NCBI RefSeq assembly: GCF_041245805.1
Contig: NZ_CP162490.1
Span: forward strand, 222,501-286,500
DNA from: Xanthomonas sp. DAR 34887
GTDB lineage: Bacteria > Pseudomonadota > Gammaproteobacteria > Xanthomonadales > Xanthomonadaceae
Reading direction: 5' to 3'
DNA length: 64,000 nucleotides
How positions within the stretch are numbered: position 1 is the first letter of the stretch; each line of letters opens with the position of its first letter. The position numbers were made by a program, and so were the translations under genes. Shown here one piece after another: positions 44,678 through 54,243 of this stretch. Under the pieces are notes generated by a model, which was given only the letters and a program-made list of their open reading frames with translations, did not search any database and was not told the DNA's origin.

Positions 44678-45793
44678 GTGACTGCAAAGAAACCGAAGAA
44701 GGGACAGCTGGTGCTGGCGCTGATCGCGAGCCTGACCGCGCCGGCCGCGCACGCGGCCGATGTCGCGCACGACGGCATCCGCCACATGCCGGCCTTCGAT
44801 CTGCCGCTGTCGCCGTTCCTCAGTCCGCAGGCGCAGGCGGCAGCACGCGGCGACATGGCCCGCGGCGATCCGCTGGCGAAAATGGACAACGCCACGCTGG
44901 CGCGCGAACTGCCGCGCATCCGCGCCGAGACCGAGGCGTGGGCCAAGGGCGTGGTGGAACCGCTGCGCGAACGCTACGGCGTGACGATCACCACGGCGAC
45001 CTGGAACGGCGTGCCGGTGACGCTGGTGCAGCCGCGCGATGCGTCGCCGGCGCAGCGGCAGCGGCTGTTGATCGAACTGCATGGCGGCTCCTTCGTGATG
45101 GGCAGCGCCGCGTCGTTCGGCATGATGGAGGCGATTCCGGTGGCGGCGATGACCGGCGTCACCGTGGTCAGCGTCGACTACCGGATGGGCCCGGAACACC
45201 GGTTTCCCGCCGCCAGCGAGGATGTGGCCACGGTCTACCGCGAAGCGCTCAAGCGCTATGCGCCGCAGCACATCGGCCTGTTCGGTTGCTCGGCCGGCGG
45301 CGTGTTGACCGGCGAGTCGCTGGCCTGGTTCGCCAAGCAGAAGCTGCCGATGCCGGCCGCGGCGGGCATGTTCTGCGCCGGCGGCGATGCGCGGTACCGT
45401 GGCGACTCGCGCTATGTGGTGGCGGCGGTGAACGATGCGCCGCTGCCGGATGCGCAGGGTGCGCTGCCGATCATGGAGGACCTGTACTACGGTGCCGATG
45501 TGGATTTCCACGATCCGCTGGTGTCGCCGGTGTTTTCCGATGCGGTGCTGGCGCAGTTTCCGCCCGTGCTGTTCATCACCGGCACGCGTGCGGCCGAACT
45601 GAGCAATGTCGCCTACACCCATTCGCGGCTGGTCGATCTGGGCCGCGAAGCGGATCTGCACGTGTGGGACGGCATGGGCCATGCGTTCCATCTCAACGAC
45701 ACGCTGCCCGAGAGCCAGCAGGCGCTGCGGGTGATCGCGCGCTTCTTCCGCACGCATCTGGCGTTGCCGCCCGCGCCTGCTGCGACGCCCTGA
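44678..45793 (+). CDS. secreted alpha/beta-hydrolase, HSL-type esterase
   Basis: The 371-residue protein starts with GTG at 44678, where AAGGA lies eight bases upstream, and has a signal peptide (VLALIASLTAPAAHAAD). The catalytic fold shows the oxyanion motif LLIELHGGSFVMGS, the nucleophile elbow GCSAGG and a final His in GMGHAFHLND, with VVSVDYRMGPEHRFPAA typical of the hormone-sensitive-lipase (esterase) family. Substrate is a carboxylic ester; which one is unknown. It is divergent from the GH43 gene across about 220 bp. Confidence 0.88.
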   Translation: MTAKKPKKGQLVLALIASLTAPAAHAADVAHDGIRHMPAFDLPLSPFLSPQAQAAARGDMARGDPLAKMDNATLARELPRIRAETEAWAKGVVEPLRERYGVTITTATWNGVPVTLVQPRDASPAQRQRLLIELHGGSFVMGSAASFGMMEAIPVAAMTGVTVVSVDYRMGPEHRFPAASEDVATVYREALKRYAPQHIGLFGCSAGGVLTGESLAWFAKQKLPMPAAAGMFCAGGDARYRGDSRYVVAAVNDAPLPDAQGALPIMEDLYYGADVDFHDPLVSPVFSDAVLAQFPPVLFITGTRAAELSNVAYTHSRLVDLGREADLHVWDGMGHAFHLNDTLPESQQALRVIARFFRTHLALPPAPAATP

Positions 45794-45949
45794 TCTCGGG
45801 GGCGCGCCCGGCGACGCGGCGACCGCCGCCCTACGCCAAGACTGGCCGTCGCTGTGCCGGAGTGGCACAGTGGCGCCTGGCGCCGAGCGCGACGGCGTCA
45901 CCACGCTGCGCTCGGCACCGCCGCTTTCGTTTCCACGCAGGTCCCCGCC

Positions 45950-46819
45950 ATGAAAACCCGTTCCAGATCCGAGACCGACGACGACCAGCCGCGGCTGGCG
46001 GTGCTGATCGATGCCGACAACGCGCAGCCGTCGGTGATCGAAGGCTTGCTGGCCGAGGTGGCCAAGTACGGCGTGGCCAGCGTCAAGCGCATCTACGGCG
46101 ACTTCACCAGCACGCGCATGACCCAGTGGAAGCAGGCGCTGCTGAAGCACTCGATCAGCCCGGTGCAGCAGTTCGCCTACACCAGCGGCAAGAACGCCAC
46201 CGACAGCTCGCTGATCATCGACGCGATGGACCTGCTGTACACCGGCCGCTTCGACGGCTTCTGCCTGGTCTCCAGCGACAGCGATTTCACCCGCCTGGCG
46301 CAGCGCCTGCGCGAGGAAGGGCCGACCGTGTACGGCTTCGGCGAGCGCAAGACGCCGGATGCCTTCGTGCAGGCCTGCGACAAGTTCATCTATACCGAAG
46401 TGCTGCGCACCGAGGCGGCCAGCGCCGAGCCGTCCAAGCCGGCGGCCGCGGTCGCCAAGCCGGCGCGCAAGGCACGCAAGACGCCACACGCCGCGCAGAC
46501 GGCCAAGCCCGAGGCGCCGGCCGCCGTGGCCGCGAGCGCGGCGGCGCACGCAGCGCCGGCCGATGCGAAGGCCGCGCCGCTGTCGGCACCGCTGAAACTG
46601 CTGCGCCAGGCAATCGAGGAAGCCTCCGACGACCAAGGCTGGGCTGGACTCGGCAGCGTCGGCAGCTACCTCAACAAGGTGCGCCCGGATTTCGATCCGC
46701 GCCTGTACGGGCACAAGAAACTCAGCGACCTGCTGCGGCGGCTGTCGGCACAGTTCGAACTCGAGGAGCGCGGCAACGAAGGCGGCGGCAAGCGCATCTT
46801 CGTGCGTTCGCGCAGTTGA
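45950..46819 (+). CDS. NYN-domain / OST-HTH RNA-processing protein (LabA-like)
   Basis: The 289-residue protein combines an N-terminal NYN (PIN-like) nuclease domain, with AVLIDADNAQPSVIEGLL, RIYGDF, and DGFCLVSSDSDFTRLAQRLRE giving the acidic active-site residues, and a C-terminal OST-HTH/LOTUS domain (GLGSVGSYLNKVRPDFDPRL, KLSDLLRRL, FELEERG). An Ala/Lys/Pro-rich linker lies between. Proteins of this type are predicted to cleave or bind RNA. The ATG at 45950 begins the NYN domain; an upstream in-frame ATG adds a stretch with no homology. Confidence 0.9.
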   Translation: MKTRSRSETDDDQPRLAVLIDADNAQPSVIEGLLAEVAKYGVASVKRIYGDFTSTRMTQWKQALLKHSISPVQQFAYTSGKNATDSSLIIDAMDLLYTGRFDGFCLVSSDSDFTRLAQRLREEGPTVYGFGERKTPDAFVQACDKFIYTEVLRTEAASAEPSKPAAAVAKPARKARKTPHAAQTAKPEAPAAVAASAAAHAAPADAKAAPLSAPLKLLRQAIEEASDDQGWAGLGSVGSYLNKVRPDFDPRLYGHKKLSDLLRRLSAQFELEERGNEGGGKRIFVRSRS

Positions 46820-46877
46820 CCGCGATCCGCCCGCGCGCGGCCGCGGCCCGCGCGCAGGCCACACCAAGCGACGAGCG

Positions 46878-47480
46878 ATGAACGAGAAACCCTATGCTCC
46901 TTCCTGCGACCGCAATCGCGCGCCGATCCTGCAGGTGCTGCAGCGGCATGTCGCCGAGCGCCGCCATGTGCTGGAGATCGGCAGCGGCACCGGCCAGCAT
47001 GCGGTGCATTTCGCCGCCGCCTTGCCGCAGCTGACCTGGCAATGCAGCGAGCGCGCCGAGCACCTGCCCGGCATCGCGCAGTGGCTGGACGCGGCGGCGT
47101 TGCCGAACACGCCGCCGGCCCTGGTGCTGGACGTGCAGCAGGGGCCATGGCCCACCGCCGGCTACGACGCGGTGTTCACCGCCAACACGCTGCACATCAT
47201 GGGCTGGTCCGCGGTGCAGGCGTTCTTCGCCGGGGTCGGCACGCTGTTGGCCGACTGCGATGGCGGCACGCTGGTGGTGTACGGGCCGTTCAACTACGGC
47301 GGCAGCTTCAGCAGCGACAGCAACCGCGCCTTCGACGCCTGGCTGAAGGCGCGCGACGCGGCGAGCGGGATCCGCGATTTCGAGGCGGTCGCCGCGCTGG
47401 CGCAGGCGCAGGGCCTGGTGCTGCAGGAGGACGCGGCGATGCCGGCGAACAATCGCTGCCTGGTGTGGCGGCGCGGCTGA
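46878..47480 (+). CDS. DUF938 family SAM-dependent methyltransferase
   Basis: The 200-residue protein has the class I methyltransferase motif I HVLEIGSGTGQHAVHFAA, plus the family-typical start YAPSCDRNRAPILQVL and the YGPFNYGGSFSSDSNRAFDAWL and ANNRCLVWRRG segments of DUF938. It is 200 residues, the usual family length. The substrate is unknown. It begins 58 bp after the NYN gene on the same strand and may be co-transcribed. Confidence 0.9.
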   Translation: MNEKPYAPSCDRNRAPILQVLQRHVAERRHVLEIGSGTGQHAVHFAAALPQLTWQCSERAEHLPGIAQWLDAAALPNTPPALVLDVQQGPWPTAGYDAVFTANTLHIMGWSAVQAFFAGVGTLLADCDGGTLVVYGPFNYGGSFSSDSNRAFDAWLKARDAASGIRDFEAVAALAQAQGLVLQEDAAMPANNRCLVWRRG

Positions 47481-47793
47481 GTTGCGCGTCGCGCGGCTGC
47501 GGCGCGTTCGGACCTGCAGCGCGCCGCCTGCGCAGCGGATCCGGCGTCCCGCTGCATCGGGCGCAGACCGTCGTATGCGCGCCGCAAGCGCGTCTGGAAA
47601 TGGATGCACCGCGACGTGACCTTGCGCCACGGCCTGCCCAGGCGACGTTGCGGCCACGTGAGGACCAGGGCACGCAGCCTCATCGCGCGCTCACTCCGGT
47701 GGCACGAGGGATTAACCGGATCTTCGCCACTGTGCGACCACCACGGGCCGATACGCATGGCCGGTGATCCCATATCACTGCGGAGCGTTCCCA

Positions 47794-48576
47794 ATGAGCA
47801 CCAATAACGAAGCACGCGATCTGAATCGCGATCCCATCTCCGGCACGCCGGGTTCGCATCCGGTCGGCGTCGGCATCGGTGGCACCGCCGGTGGCGTGGC
47901 CGCCGGCGCGCTGGCCGGCACCGTGTTCGGGCCGCTCGGCACCCTGATCGGCGCCGCCGTCGGCGTGGTCGCCGGCGCCGCGGCGGGCAAGGGCGTGGCC
48001 GAGCGCATCGACCCGACCGGCGAAGCCGAATACTGGCGCGAGGAATACCGCAACCGCGACTACGTAAAGTCCGACTACGACTACGAGCGCGACTACGCCG
48101 CGGCCTACGGCCTGGGCCTGCAGGCGCGCGAACAGTATCCGACCCGCAGCTGGGAAGAGAACGAAACCGAGTTGTCGCGCGACTGGGGCACCCGCCGCGG
48201 CGAGTCGCGCCTGGAGTGGGAGGATGCGCGCCTGGCGGCACGCGATTCCTGGCAGCGCGCCGACGCCACCTACCGCACCTACGAAGACAGCGACCGCTAT
48301 TACGCCGAGCGCTTCGACAGCGCGGACTACCGCGACGCCGATGCCGGTTATGACGACTACCGTCCGGCCTACCGCTACGGCGTCCAGGCGCGAAGCCGCT
48401 ATCAGGACCGCGAATGGGACGACCGCCTGGAAACGGATCTGGAAAGCGGCTGGGAACGCGCCAAGGACCGCTCGCGGCTGACCTGGCAGCAGGCCAAGGC
48501 GGCAGTGCGCGAAGCCTTCCATTCGGACCGCTACAACAGCGCCGGTCGCGGCACGCCGACCGATCCGCGGGTCTGA
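47794..48576 (+). CDS. glycine-zipper protein with two internal acidic/aromatic repeats
   Basis: A 260-residue protein. Residues about 24-70 are a glycine/alanine zipper (GGTAGGVAAGALAGTVFGPL and GTLIGAAVGVVAGAAAGKG) that could insert in or pack against a membrane. The remainder is very rich in Tyr, Asp, Arg and Trp and has two similar units, YGLGLQAREQYPTRSWEENE (about 103 onward) and YRYGVQARSRYQDREWDDRL (about 190 onward), each followed by a basic/acidic helix. I recognise no enzyme. GGAG nine bases before 47794 supports this start. The upstream 313-bp gap (47481-47793) shows no gene. Confidence 0.75.
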   Translation: MSTNNEARDLNRDPISGTPGSHPVGVGIGGTAGGVAAGALAGTVFGPLGTLIGAAVGVVAGAAAGKGVAERIDPTGEAEYWREEYRNRDYVKSDYDYERDYAAAYGLGLQAREQYPTRSWEENETELSRDWGTRRGESRLEWEDARLAARDSWQRADATYRTYEDSDRYYAERFDSADYRDADAGYDDYRPAYRYGVQARSRYQDREWDDRLETDLESGWERAKDRSRLTWQQAKAAVREAFHSDRYNSAGRGTPTDPRV

Positions 48577-48611
48577 GGCGAGCGCGCACCCCAGCAATAC
48601 GTCACCAACGC

Positions 48612-48860
48612 CTTGTAGGAGCGGCTTCAGCCGCGACGGAACCCGTCAGCAAGCACCGAGCTGAAACCGCCCTGCGGAGTGGCAGAGACGATCTGAAAAA
48701 CGCGCGATCCCGAAGGCCGAGTCTCTCGGCCTTCTTTCGTTGGCGGATCGCCGATCGACATCGACGCTGCTGCGATCGATCGTTTCATCGGTCGCGGTCA
48801 TGGCGCGGGTGATCACAGGCGCGTCCGTCTGCCTGTCGCGGCTGAAGCCGCTCCTACAAG
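48612..48860. repeat. two REP units in opposite orientation
   Basis: GTAGGAGCGGCTTCAGCCGC at about 48615-48634 and its inverse, ending CCGCTCCTACAAG at 48860, lie about 200 bp apart in the gap between two convergent genes. Both have the GTAG foot and TTCA loop. An intrinsic terminator sits between them. Confidence 0.85.
48712..48737 (+). terminator. intrinsic terminator after the glycine-zipper gene
   Basis: GAAGGCCGAG (48712-48721), loop TCT, and CTCGGCCTTC (48725-48734) make a perfect 10-bp stem followed by TTTCG. The placement 136 bp after the gene's stop and before a convergent gene fits a terminator. Confidence 0.75.
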
Positions 48861-48882
48861 GGCGAGTTGCCTACGCCCGCGC

Positions 48883-51800
48883 TCAGGCCGCCTGCACGAT
48901 ATGCAACGCCTTCGGGTTGCGCCAGGTCGCCAGCAGCCGCGCCTCGCGCTGTTTGGCCTCGTGCAGATGCGCTTCCTTGACGTGCCCGTAGCCGCGGATA
49001 TGTTCCGGCACGCTGGCGATCTCCACCGCCAGCGCCAGATTGTTCGTCGCCAGCCGTTCCAGCAGCTCGCCCACGGTGCGTTCGTAGTCGGCGATCAGCT
49101 GGCGCTCGCCGCGACGTTCGGCGCTGTAGCCGAAGATGTCGAACGCGCCGCCGCGCAACACGCGCAGCTTGGCCAGCCACTTGAACGCGGTGAACATCCA
49201 CGGCCCGTACTCGCGCTTGAGCGCGCGGCCTTGCGCATCCTTCTTGGCCAGCAGCGGCGGCGCCAGGTGGAAGCGCAGCGAATAGGCGCCATCGAACTGC
49301 TGCTGCAGCTGGCGCTGGAAATCGCCGCTGGTGTACAGCCGCGCCACTTCGTATTCGTCCTTGTAGGCCATCAGCTTGAACGCGTAGCGCGCCACCGCTT
49401 CGGTCAATGCGGTGGAGCCGGCGGCGGCACGCTGCTCGGCTTCGCGCACGCGTTCCACCAGCGCGGCGTAGCGCGCGGCATAGGCGGCGTCCTGGTAATC
49501 GACCAGGAACGCGCGGCGGCGCGCGATCAGTTCGTGCAGCGAGCGCGACAGGCGGGTGTCGTCCAGCGGCGCATGGCCGGGGTCGGCGGCATCGCCGGCG
49601 GCGGGCAGGTCGCGCGGCGGGCGCGCGTTGTGCGGATTGCGCGGCGCGGCGCTGGCGCCGGCCTCGTGACCTTCCCACTCGCCGGGCGGCAGCTGCTGCA
49701 GCCGTTGCGCGGCGGCTTCGGTGCCGGCGGCGACGCTGCCGGGCATGCCTGCGGCCTGCTGCACCGCGGCCAGGTCCAGCGCCGCCAGGCGGCCCCAGGC
49801 GAAGGCCTGCTGGTTCATCGCCACCGCTGCGCCATTGAGTTCGATCGCCCGCATCAGCGCGGCGTGCGACAGCGGCACCAGCCCCTGCTGCCAGGCGTAG
49901 CCGAGCATGAACAGGTTGCTGGCGATGGCGTCGCCGAGCAGTGCGGTGGCCAGTTGCGTGGCGTCGAGCAGCAAGGGCTCGCGCCCACCCAGGGCCAGGC
50001 GCACCCCGGCGACGATGTCGGCGGCGGGGAACTGCATGTCCGGATGCGTGGTGAAGGTGCCGGGCATCGCTTCGTAGGTGTTGAGCACCACCTGCGAGCG
50101 GTCGCCGCGCACCTTGGACAGCGCCCAGTAGTCGTTGACCACGACCATGTCGCAGCCCAGCACCAGGTCGGCCTCGCCGGCGGCGATGCGTACCGCGTGC
50201 AGGTCCTCGGGCTGGCGCGCCAGGCGGATATGGGTGGTGACCGCGCCACCCTTCTGCGCCAGGCCGGTCTGGTCGAGCACGCTGGCGCCCTTGCCTTCCA
50301 GGTGTCCGGCCATGCCCAGCAGCGCACCGATGGTGACCACGCCGGTGCCGCCGACGCCGGTGATCAGGATGTTCCAGGGCCGGCTCAGGTCGCTGCGGAA
50401 GGTGGGCGCCGGCAGCTGCTCCAGCAGCGCCGCGGCGTCGGCCTTGCGGCCCTTGCGCAGCGCGCCGCCATGCACGGTGACGAAGCTCGGGCAGAAGCCG
50501 GAGACGCAGGAATAGTCCTTGTTGCAGCCGGACTGGTCGATCTGGCGCTTGCGCCCGAACTCGGTCTCCTTCGGCAGCACCGACACGCAGAAGCTCTTCT
50601 CGCCGCAATCGCCGCAGCCTTCGCAGACCAGTGAATTGACCAGCACGCGCTTGGCCGGATCGGGCAGCTTGCCGCGCTTGCGCCGGCGCCGCTTCTCGGT
50701 GGCGCAGGTCTGGTCGTAGATCAGGACGCTGGTGCCCTTGACCTCGCGCAGGCGCTTTTGCACCGCGTCCAGCTCGCTGCGGTCGTGGAACTCGACGTCG
50801 CTGGGGAACTGCTCGCGGCGGCGCGTCCATTTGCCGATGTCGTCGCTGACCAGGGCGATGGTGTGCACGCCTTCGGCGCGCATCTGCCGGGCGATGTCGG
50901 GCACACTCAAGGTGCCGTCCACCGGCTGCCCGCCGGTCATCGCCACCGCGTCGTTGTAGAGGATCTTGTAGGTGATGTTGACCCCGGCGGCGATCGACTG
51001 GCGGATCGCCAGCGAGCCGCTGTGGAAGTAGGTGCCGTCGCCTAGGTTCTGGAACACGTGCGGGGTGTCGGTGAACGGCGCCTGCCCGGCCCAGGTGACG
51101 CCTTCGCCGCCCATGTGGGTGAAGGTGTCGGTGGCGCGGTCCATCCACGTCACCATGTAGTGGCAGCCGATCCCGCCGAGCGCGCGCGAGCCCTCCGGCA
51201 CCACCGTGGAGGTGTTGTGCGGGCAGCCGGAGCAGTAGTGCGGCACGCGCGGGAAATTGGCGCGCGGCAGGGCCATCTCCGCTTCCTTGGCCTCCATCCA
51301 GCGCAGCCGCTGCTCGATCGACTCGGTGCTGATCGCGCTGGATCGCAGCAGGCGCAGGATGCGCTTGCCGATCACCGCGGCGATCGTCGCCGGGGTCAGC
51401 TCGCCGGTGGACGGCAGGATCCACTCGCCGGCCTCGTCGTACTTGCCGACGATGCTCGGGCGCGGCCCGGCGCTGGCCGGCCAGTTGTAGAACTGCTCCT
51501 TCATCTGCCGCTCGATGAAGGCCTTCTTCTCCTCCACCACCACGATGTCTTCCAGGCCCTGCGCGAACGCGGCGATGCCGATCGGCTCCAGCGGCCAGGT
51601 CATGCCGACCTTGTACACGCGGATGCCGATGTCGCGGCAGGCGCGTTCGTCCAGGCCCAGGTATTCCAGCGCCTGCAACACGTCCAGGTAGCTCTTGCCG
51701 GTGGTGACGATGCCCAGCCGCGCCTGCGGCGCATCCATCACCGTGCGGTCCACGCCGTTGGCGCGGGCGAAGGCCTGCGCGGCGCGCACCGCGTAACGAT

Positions 51801-52605
51801 GCAGGCGCATCTCCTGGTCCAGCGGCGGGTCCGGCCAGCGGATATTGAGCCCGCCCGGCGGCAGTTCGAAATCCTCCGGCAGCACGATCTGCCGCGCGAA
51901 CGGGTCCACTTCCACCGACGCGGAGGATTCCACCGTCTCGGCGATGGTCTTGAAGCCGATCCAGCGCCCGGTGTAGCGGCTCATCGCCCAGCCGAGCAGG
52001 CCCAGGTCGAGGATGTCCTGCACCCCGGCCGGATTGAGCACCGGCATCATCGCGCTGACGAATTCCTCTTCCGAGCCGTGCGGCAGGGTCGAACTGCGGC
52101 AGGCGTGGTCGTCGGCGGCCAGCGCCAGCACGCCACCGTGGCGCGAGGTGCCGGCGGCGTTGCCGTGCTTGAACACGTCGCCGCAGCGGTCCACGCCCGG
52201 GCCCTTGCCGTACCACATCGCATACACGCCATCCACGCGCGCGCCGGGGAATAGGTTGGTCTGCTGCGTGCCCCAGACCATGGTCGCGCCCAGGTCCTCG
52301 TTGAGGCCGGGCTGGAATTTCACGTTGGCCGCGTCCAGGTGCTTGCGCGCGCGCCACAGCTCCAGGTCGAAGCCGCCCAGCGGGCTGCCACGGTAGCCGC
52401 TGACGAAACCGCCGGTATTGAGCCCGGCGGCGCGGTCGCGCAGCTGCTGCATCAGCGGCAGGCGCACCAGCGCCTGCACCCCGGACAGGTAGATGCGGCC
52501 GTCGGTGCGGGTGTATTTGTGCTCCAGGGTGTAGTCGGCGTCGACGCCAGCGGCGGCCGGCACGGCGAGGGAAGACGGCGGACGCGGATCGGCGATGCGG
52601 TTCAT
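48883..52605 (-). CDS. indolepyruvate ferredoxin oxidoreductase, fused subunits
   Basis: A 1240-residue 2-oxoacid:ferredoxin oxidoreductase in which alpha and gamma regions are joined. The N-terminal part has LPLMQQLRDRAAGLNTGGFV-type TPP-fold segments; the centre has the thiamine-diphosphate region GIGCHYMVTWMDRATDTF. A Cys-rich region, CEGCGDCGEKSFC, GCNKDYSC and GFCPSF, should hold iron-sulfur clusters, and NILITGVGGTGVVTIGALLG starts the gamma domain. The enzyme oxidatively decarboxylates arylpyruvates to acyl-CoA with ferredoxin. A longer frame to 52746 exists, but the ATG at 52605 has a fair ribosome-binding site and begins the conserved region. Confidence 0.9.
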   Translation of the reverse strand: MNRIADPRPPSSLAVPAAAGVDADYTLEHKYTRTDGRIYLSGVQALVRLPLMQQLRDRAAGLNTGGFVSGYRGSPLGGFDLELWRARKHLDAANVKFQPGLNEDLGATMVWGTQQTNLFPGARVDGVYAMWYGKGPGVDRCGDVFKHGNAAGTSRHGGVLALAADDHACRSSTLPHGSEEEFVSAMMPVLNPAGVQDILDLGLLGWAMSRYTGRWIGFKTIAETVESSASVEVDPFARQIVLPEDFELPPGGLNIRWPDPPLDQEMRLHRYAVRAAQAFARANGVDRTVMDAPQARLGIVTTGKSYLDVLQALEYLGLDERACRDIGIRVYKVGMTWPLEPIGIAAFAQGLEDIVVVEEKKAFIERQMKEQFYNWPASAGPRPSIVGKYDEAGEWILPSTGELTPATIAAVIGKRILRLLRSSAISTESIEQRLRWMEAKEAEMALPRANFPRVPHYCSGCPHNTSTVVPEGSRALGGIGCHYMVTWMDRATDTFTHMGGEGVTWAGQAPFTDTPHVFQNLGDGTYFHSGSLAIRQSIAAGVNITYKILYNDAVAMTGGQPVDGTLSVPDIARQMRAEGVHTIALVSDDIGKWTRRREQFPSDVEFHDRSELDAVQKRLREVKGTSVLIYDQTCATEKRRRRKRGKLPDPAKRVLVNSLVCEGCGDCGEKSFCVSVLPKETEFGRKRQIDQSGCNKDYSCVSGFCPSFVTVHGGALRKGRKADAAALLEQLPAPTFRSDLSRPWNILITGVGGTGVVTIGALLGMAGHLEGKGASVLDQTGLAQKGGAVTTHIRLARQPEDLHAVRIAAGEADLVLGCDMVVVNDYWALSKVRGDRSQVVLNTYEAMPGTFTTHPDMQFPAADIVAGVRLALGGREPLLLDATQLATALLGDAIASNLFMLGYAWQQGLVPLSHAALMRAIELNGAAVAMNQQAFAWGRLAALDLAAVQQAAGMPGSVAAGTEAAAQRLQQLPPGEWEGHEAGASAAPRNPHNARPPRDLPAAGDAADPGHAPLDDTRLSRSLHELIARRRAFLVDYQDAAYAARYAALVERVREAEQRAAAGSTALTEAVARYAFKLMAYKDEYEVARLYTSGDFQRQLQQQFDGAYSLRFHLAPPLLAKKDAQGRALKREYGPWMFTAFKWLAKLRVLRGGAFDIFGYSAERRGERQLIADYERTVGELLERLATNNLALAVEIASVPEHIRGYGHVKEAHLHEAKQREARLLATWRNPKALHIVQAA

Positions 52606-52764
52606 GGCTTGCCTGGAGAGGGAAGGCTGGCGCGTGCGCGGCGCAGGCCGGGCACGATCCCCCGATTGTATCAGCGGCGTTTTGTGCGCCTGCCCCTCGC
52701 CCCCGGCGGCGGACGCGGTTACGATGCCGATGGGGGAGGGGAACACCTCCGAGGGTTGTCAGCA

Positions 52765-53403
52765 GTGAATGCACATAAATACGCACTGGCCGCGATGCTG
52801 GCCTGGGTGGGCACGACCGCGGTCGCTGCGCACGCGCAGGCCTTGCCGGCGCCGAAGGAGTTCTATTTCGACCAGGACCGCAGCACAACGCGGCCGGTGG
52901 CGGCGATCGCCGGCAGCGGCGAGGCGCTGGTCGATCGTCTCGCCAGCACCGTGCAGCGCGATCCGAACGCGGTCGAGGCGCGCGCGCAGCTGGCCGCGAT
53001 CGCGATGGCCGGCGGGCGCCGCGAACTGGGCGAAGAGCTGTACCAGACCGCGCTGCGCGGGTTGAGCGCCGGCGCGCAGCGCCGCCAGATCGAATGGAAC
53101 TACGGCTGGGACCTGTTGCGCGCCGGCGATCCGGCGCGCGCGCTGGCGCAATGGAGCGGCCTGGTCAACGGCCGCCCGGCGGCGCCGGACTGGGTGCCGC
53201 CGACGCTGGCGCTGGTGCTGTGGCGGCTGGATCGCAAGGACGAGGCGGTGAAGTGGTACGCCGCCGCCGTGCGCACCTGGCCGGACCAGTGGGGCGCCGG
53301 CGCCGACTTCGCCAAGCTGCTGCCGACCTGGCGCGACGACGAACGCGCCACCCTGGCCGAAGTGCTGGCCGCCTGGCAGGCCAAGCCGCCCGCCTGGCCC
53401 TGA
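52765..53403 (+). CDS. secreted TPR-like protein
   Basis: The 212-residue protein starts with GTG at 52765, preceded by GAGG, and has a signal peptide (ALAAMLAWVGTTAVAAHAQ). The mature chain carries helical repeats like TPRs: RDPNAVEARAQLAAIAMAGG, GWDLLRAGDPARALAQWSGL and TLALVLWRLDRKDEAVKWYA. TPR arrays mediate protein contacts in the periplasm; partner unknown. It is divergent from the oxidoreductase gene, with about 160 bp between. Confidence 0.8.
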   Translation: MNAHKYALAAMLAWVGTTAVAAHAQALPAPKEFYFDQDRSTTRPVAAIAGSGEALVDRLASTVQRDPNAVEARAQLAAIAMAGGRRELGEELYQTALRGLSAGAQRRQIEWNYGWDLLRAGDPARALAQWSGLVNGRPAAPDWVPPTLALVLWRLDRKDEAVKWYAAAVRTWPDQWGAGADFAKLLPTWRDDERATLAEVLAAWQAKPPAWP

Positions 53404-53439
53404 GCTGCGCTTGCGTGCGCGGCATAGCCTGAGTCGCGG

Positions 53440-53480
53440 CCACCGCCACCGCCACCGCCACCGCGACCGCCACCGCCGCC
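53440..53480. repeat. CCACCG microsatellite
   Basis: Four perfect copies and two variant copies of CCACCG occur just downstream of the TPR-like gene, outside any supported coding region. Confidence 0.8.
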
Positions 53481-53635
53481 AGCGGATGGTGCAGCTGGGC
53501 CACTGCAGCGGGGTCCTCGGCCCCGGCACTGTGCGCAGTTGTCCAGCGCATCGCTCCGTTCGTCGCGACTGAAGGGCACCTCTAACAACTCCATTCCGGA
53601 AGCTGCACGCTGCACGTGGCGATGGCGTGTTTCTT

Positions 53636-53893
53636 TTTTCTGTCGCGGCTGAAGCCGCTCCTACAAGAGCACGGCGCGCACGTGTAGGAGCGGCTTCAGC
53701 CGCGACAGGAGAACGAAGCGGCCGCGATGCCAAGGCGTCCATGAAAAACGCGGCCGCAACGCCACCGTCTACCGCCAATGCGTCTTTGCCACTCCATGGC
53801 ATCTCGAACGCATCGATGCCGGAGCCTGCAGGCTGGGCGTGTCGGCGTCTCGCAAGTGCATCGACATGCTGTTTGGGGAGGTATTAGAGGTGC
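53636..53893. repeat. long non-coding repeated element, copy B
   Basis: A 26-bp inverted REP pair (53640-53665 and 53683-53708) is followed by a tail homologous to that at 4061-4235, ending in the same ATTAGAGGTGC. The copies differ by substitutions and small indels but keep order over about 250 bp. It lies in the 840-bp gene-free interval 53404-54243. Confidence 0.7.
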
Positions 53894-53940
53894 CCTGAAG
53901 TCGCTCCTGCAGGGGCTTGCGCCAAGCCGGCCGGATGCAC

Positions 53941-54123
53941 TGTGGGAGGGGCTTCAGCCCCGACGCGGGAACGTTGGGTGCGCCAGTGCTGCCGCCGCGC
54001 CGCCGCCACGCGGTTAACGTCCGGAACCGAGTGCGCCTCGCCCCATGCGGCACGGCCGAGGCCGCCCAACAGGCGCTTCGGCCAAGCCGGCTGGGTGCAT
54101 TGTGGGAGGGGCTTCAGCCCCGA
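53941..54123. repeat. two direct REP units of the GTGG type
   Basis: GTGGGAGGGGCTTCAGCCCC occurs at about 53942-53961 and again at about 54102-54121 in the same orientation, each preceded by GCCAAGCCGG and a GATGCA/GGTGCA segment. The direct-repeat period is 160 bp, so this segment looks like a small duplication. Confidence 0.8.
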
Positions 54124-54243
54124 CGCAGAAACGCTGCGAGCGCCGGCGCCGCCAAGCCGCGCGCCACGCCGCATGCGATCGACCGGCCTGCCGATACGCG
54201 CATGCGATGATGCCGGCGTACCCACCAGACTCCCGTTGTACCG

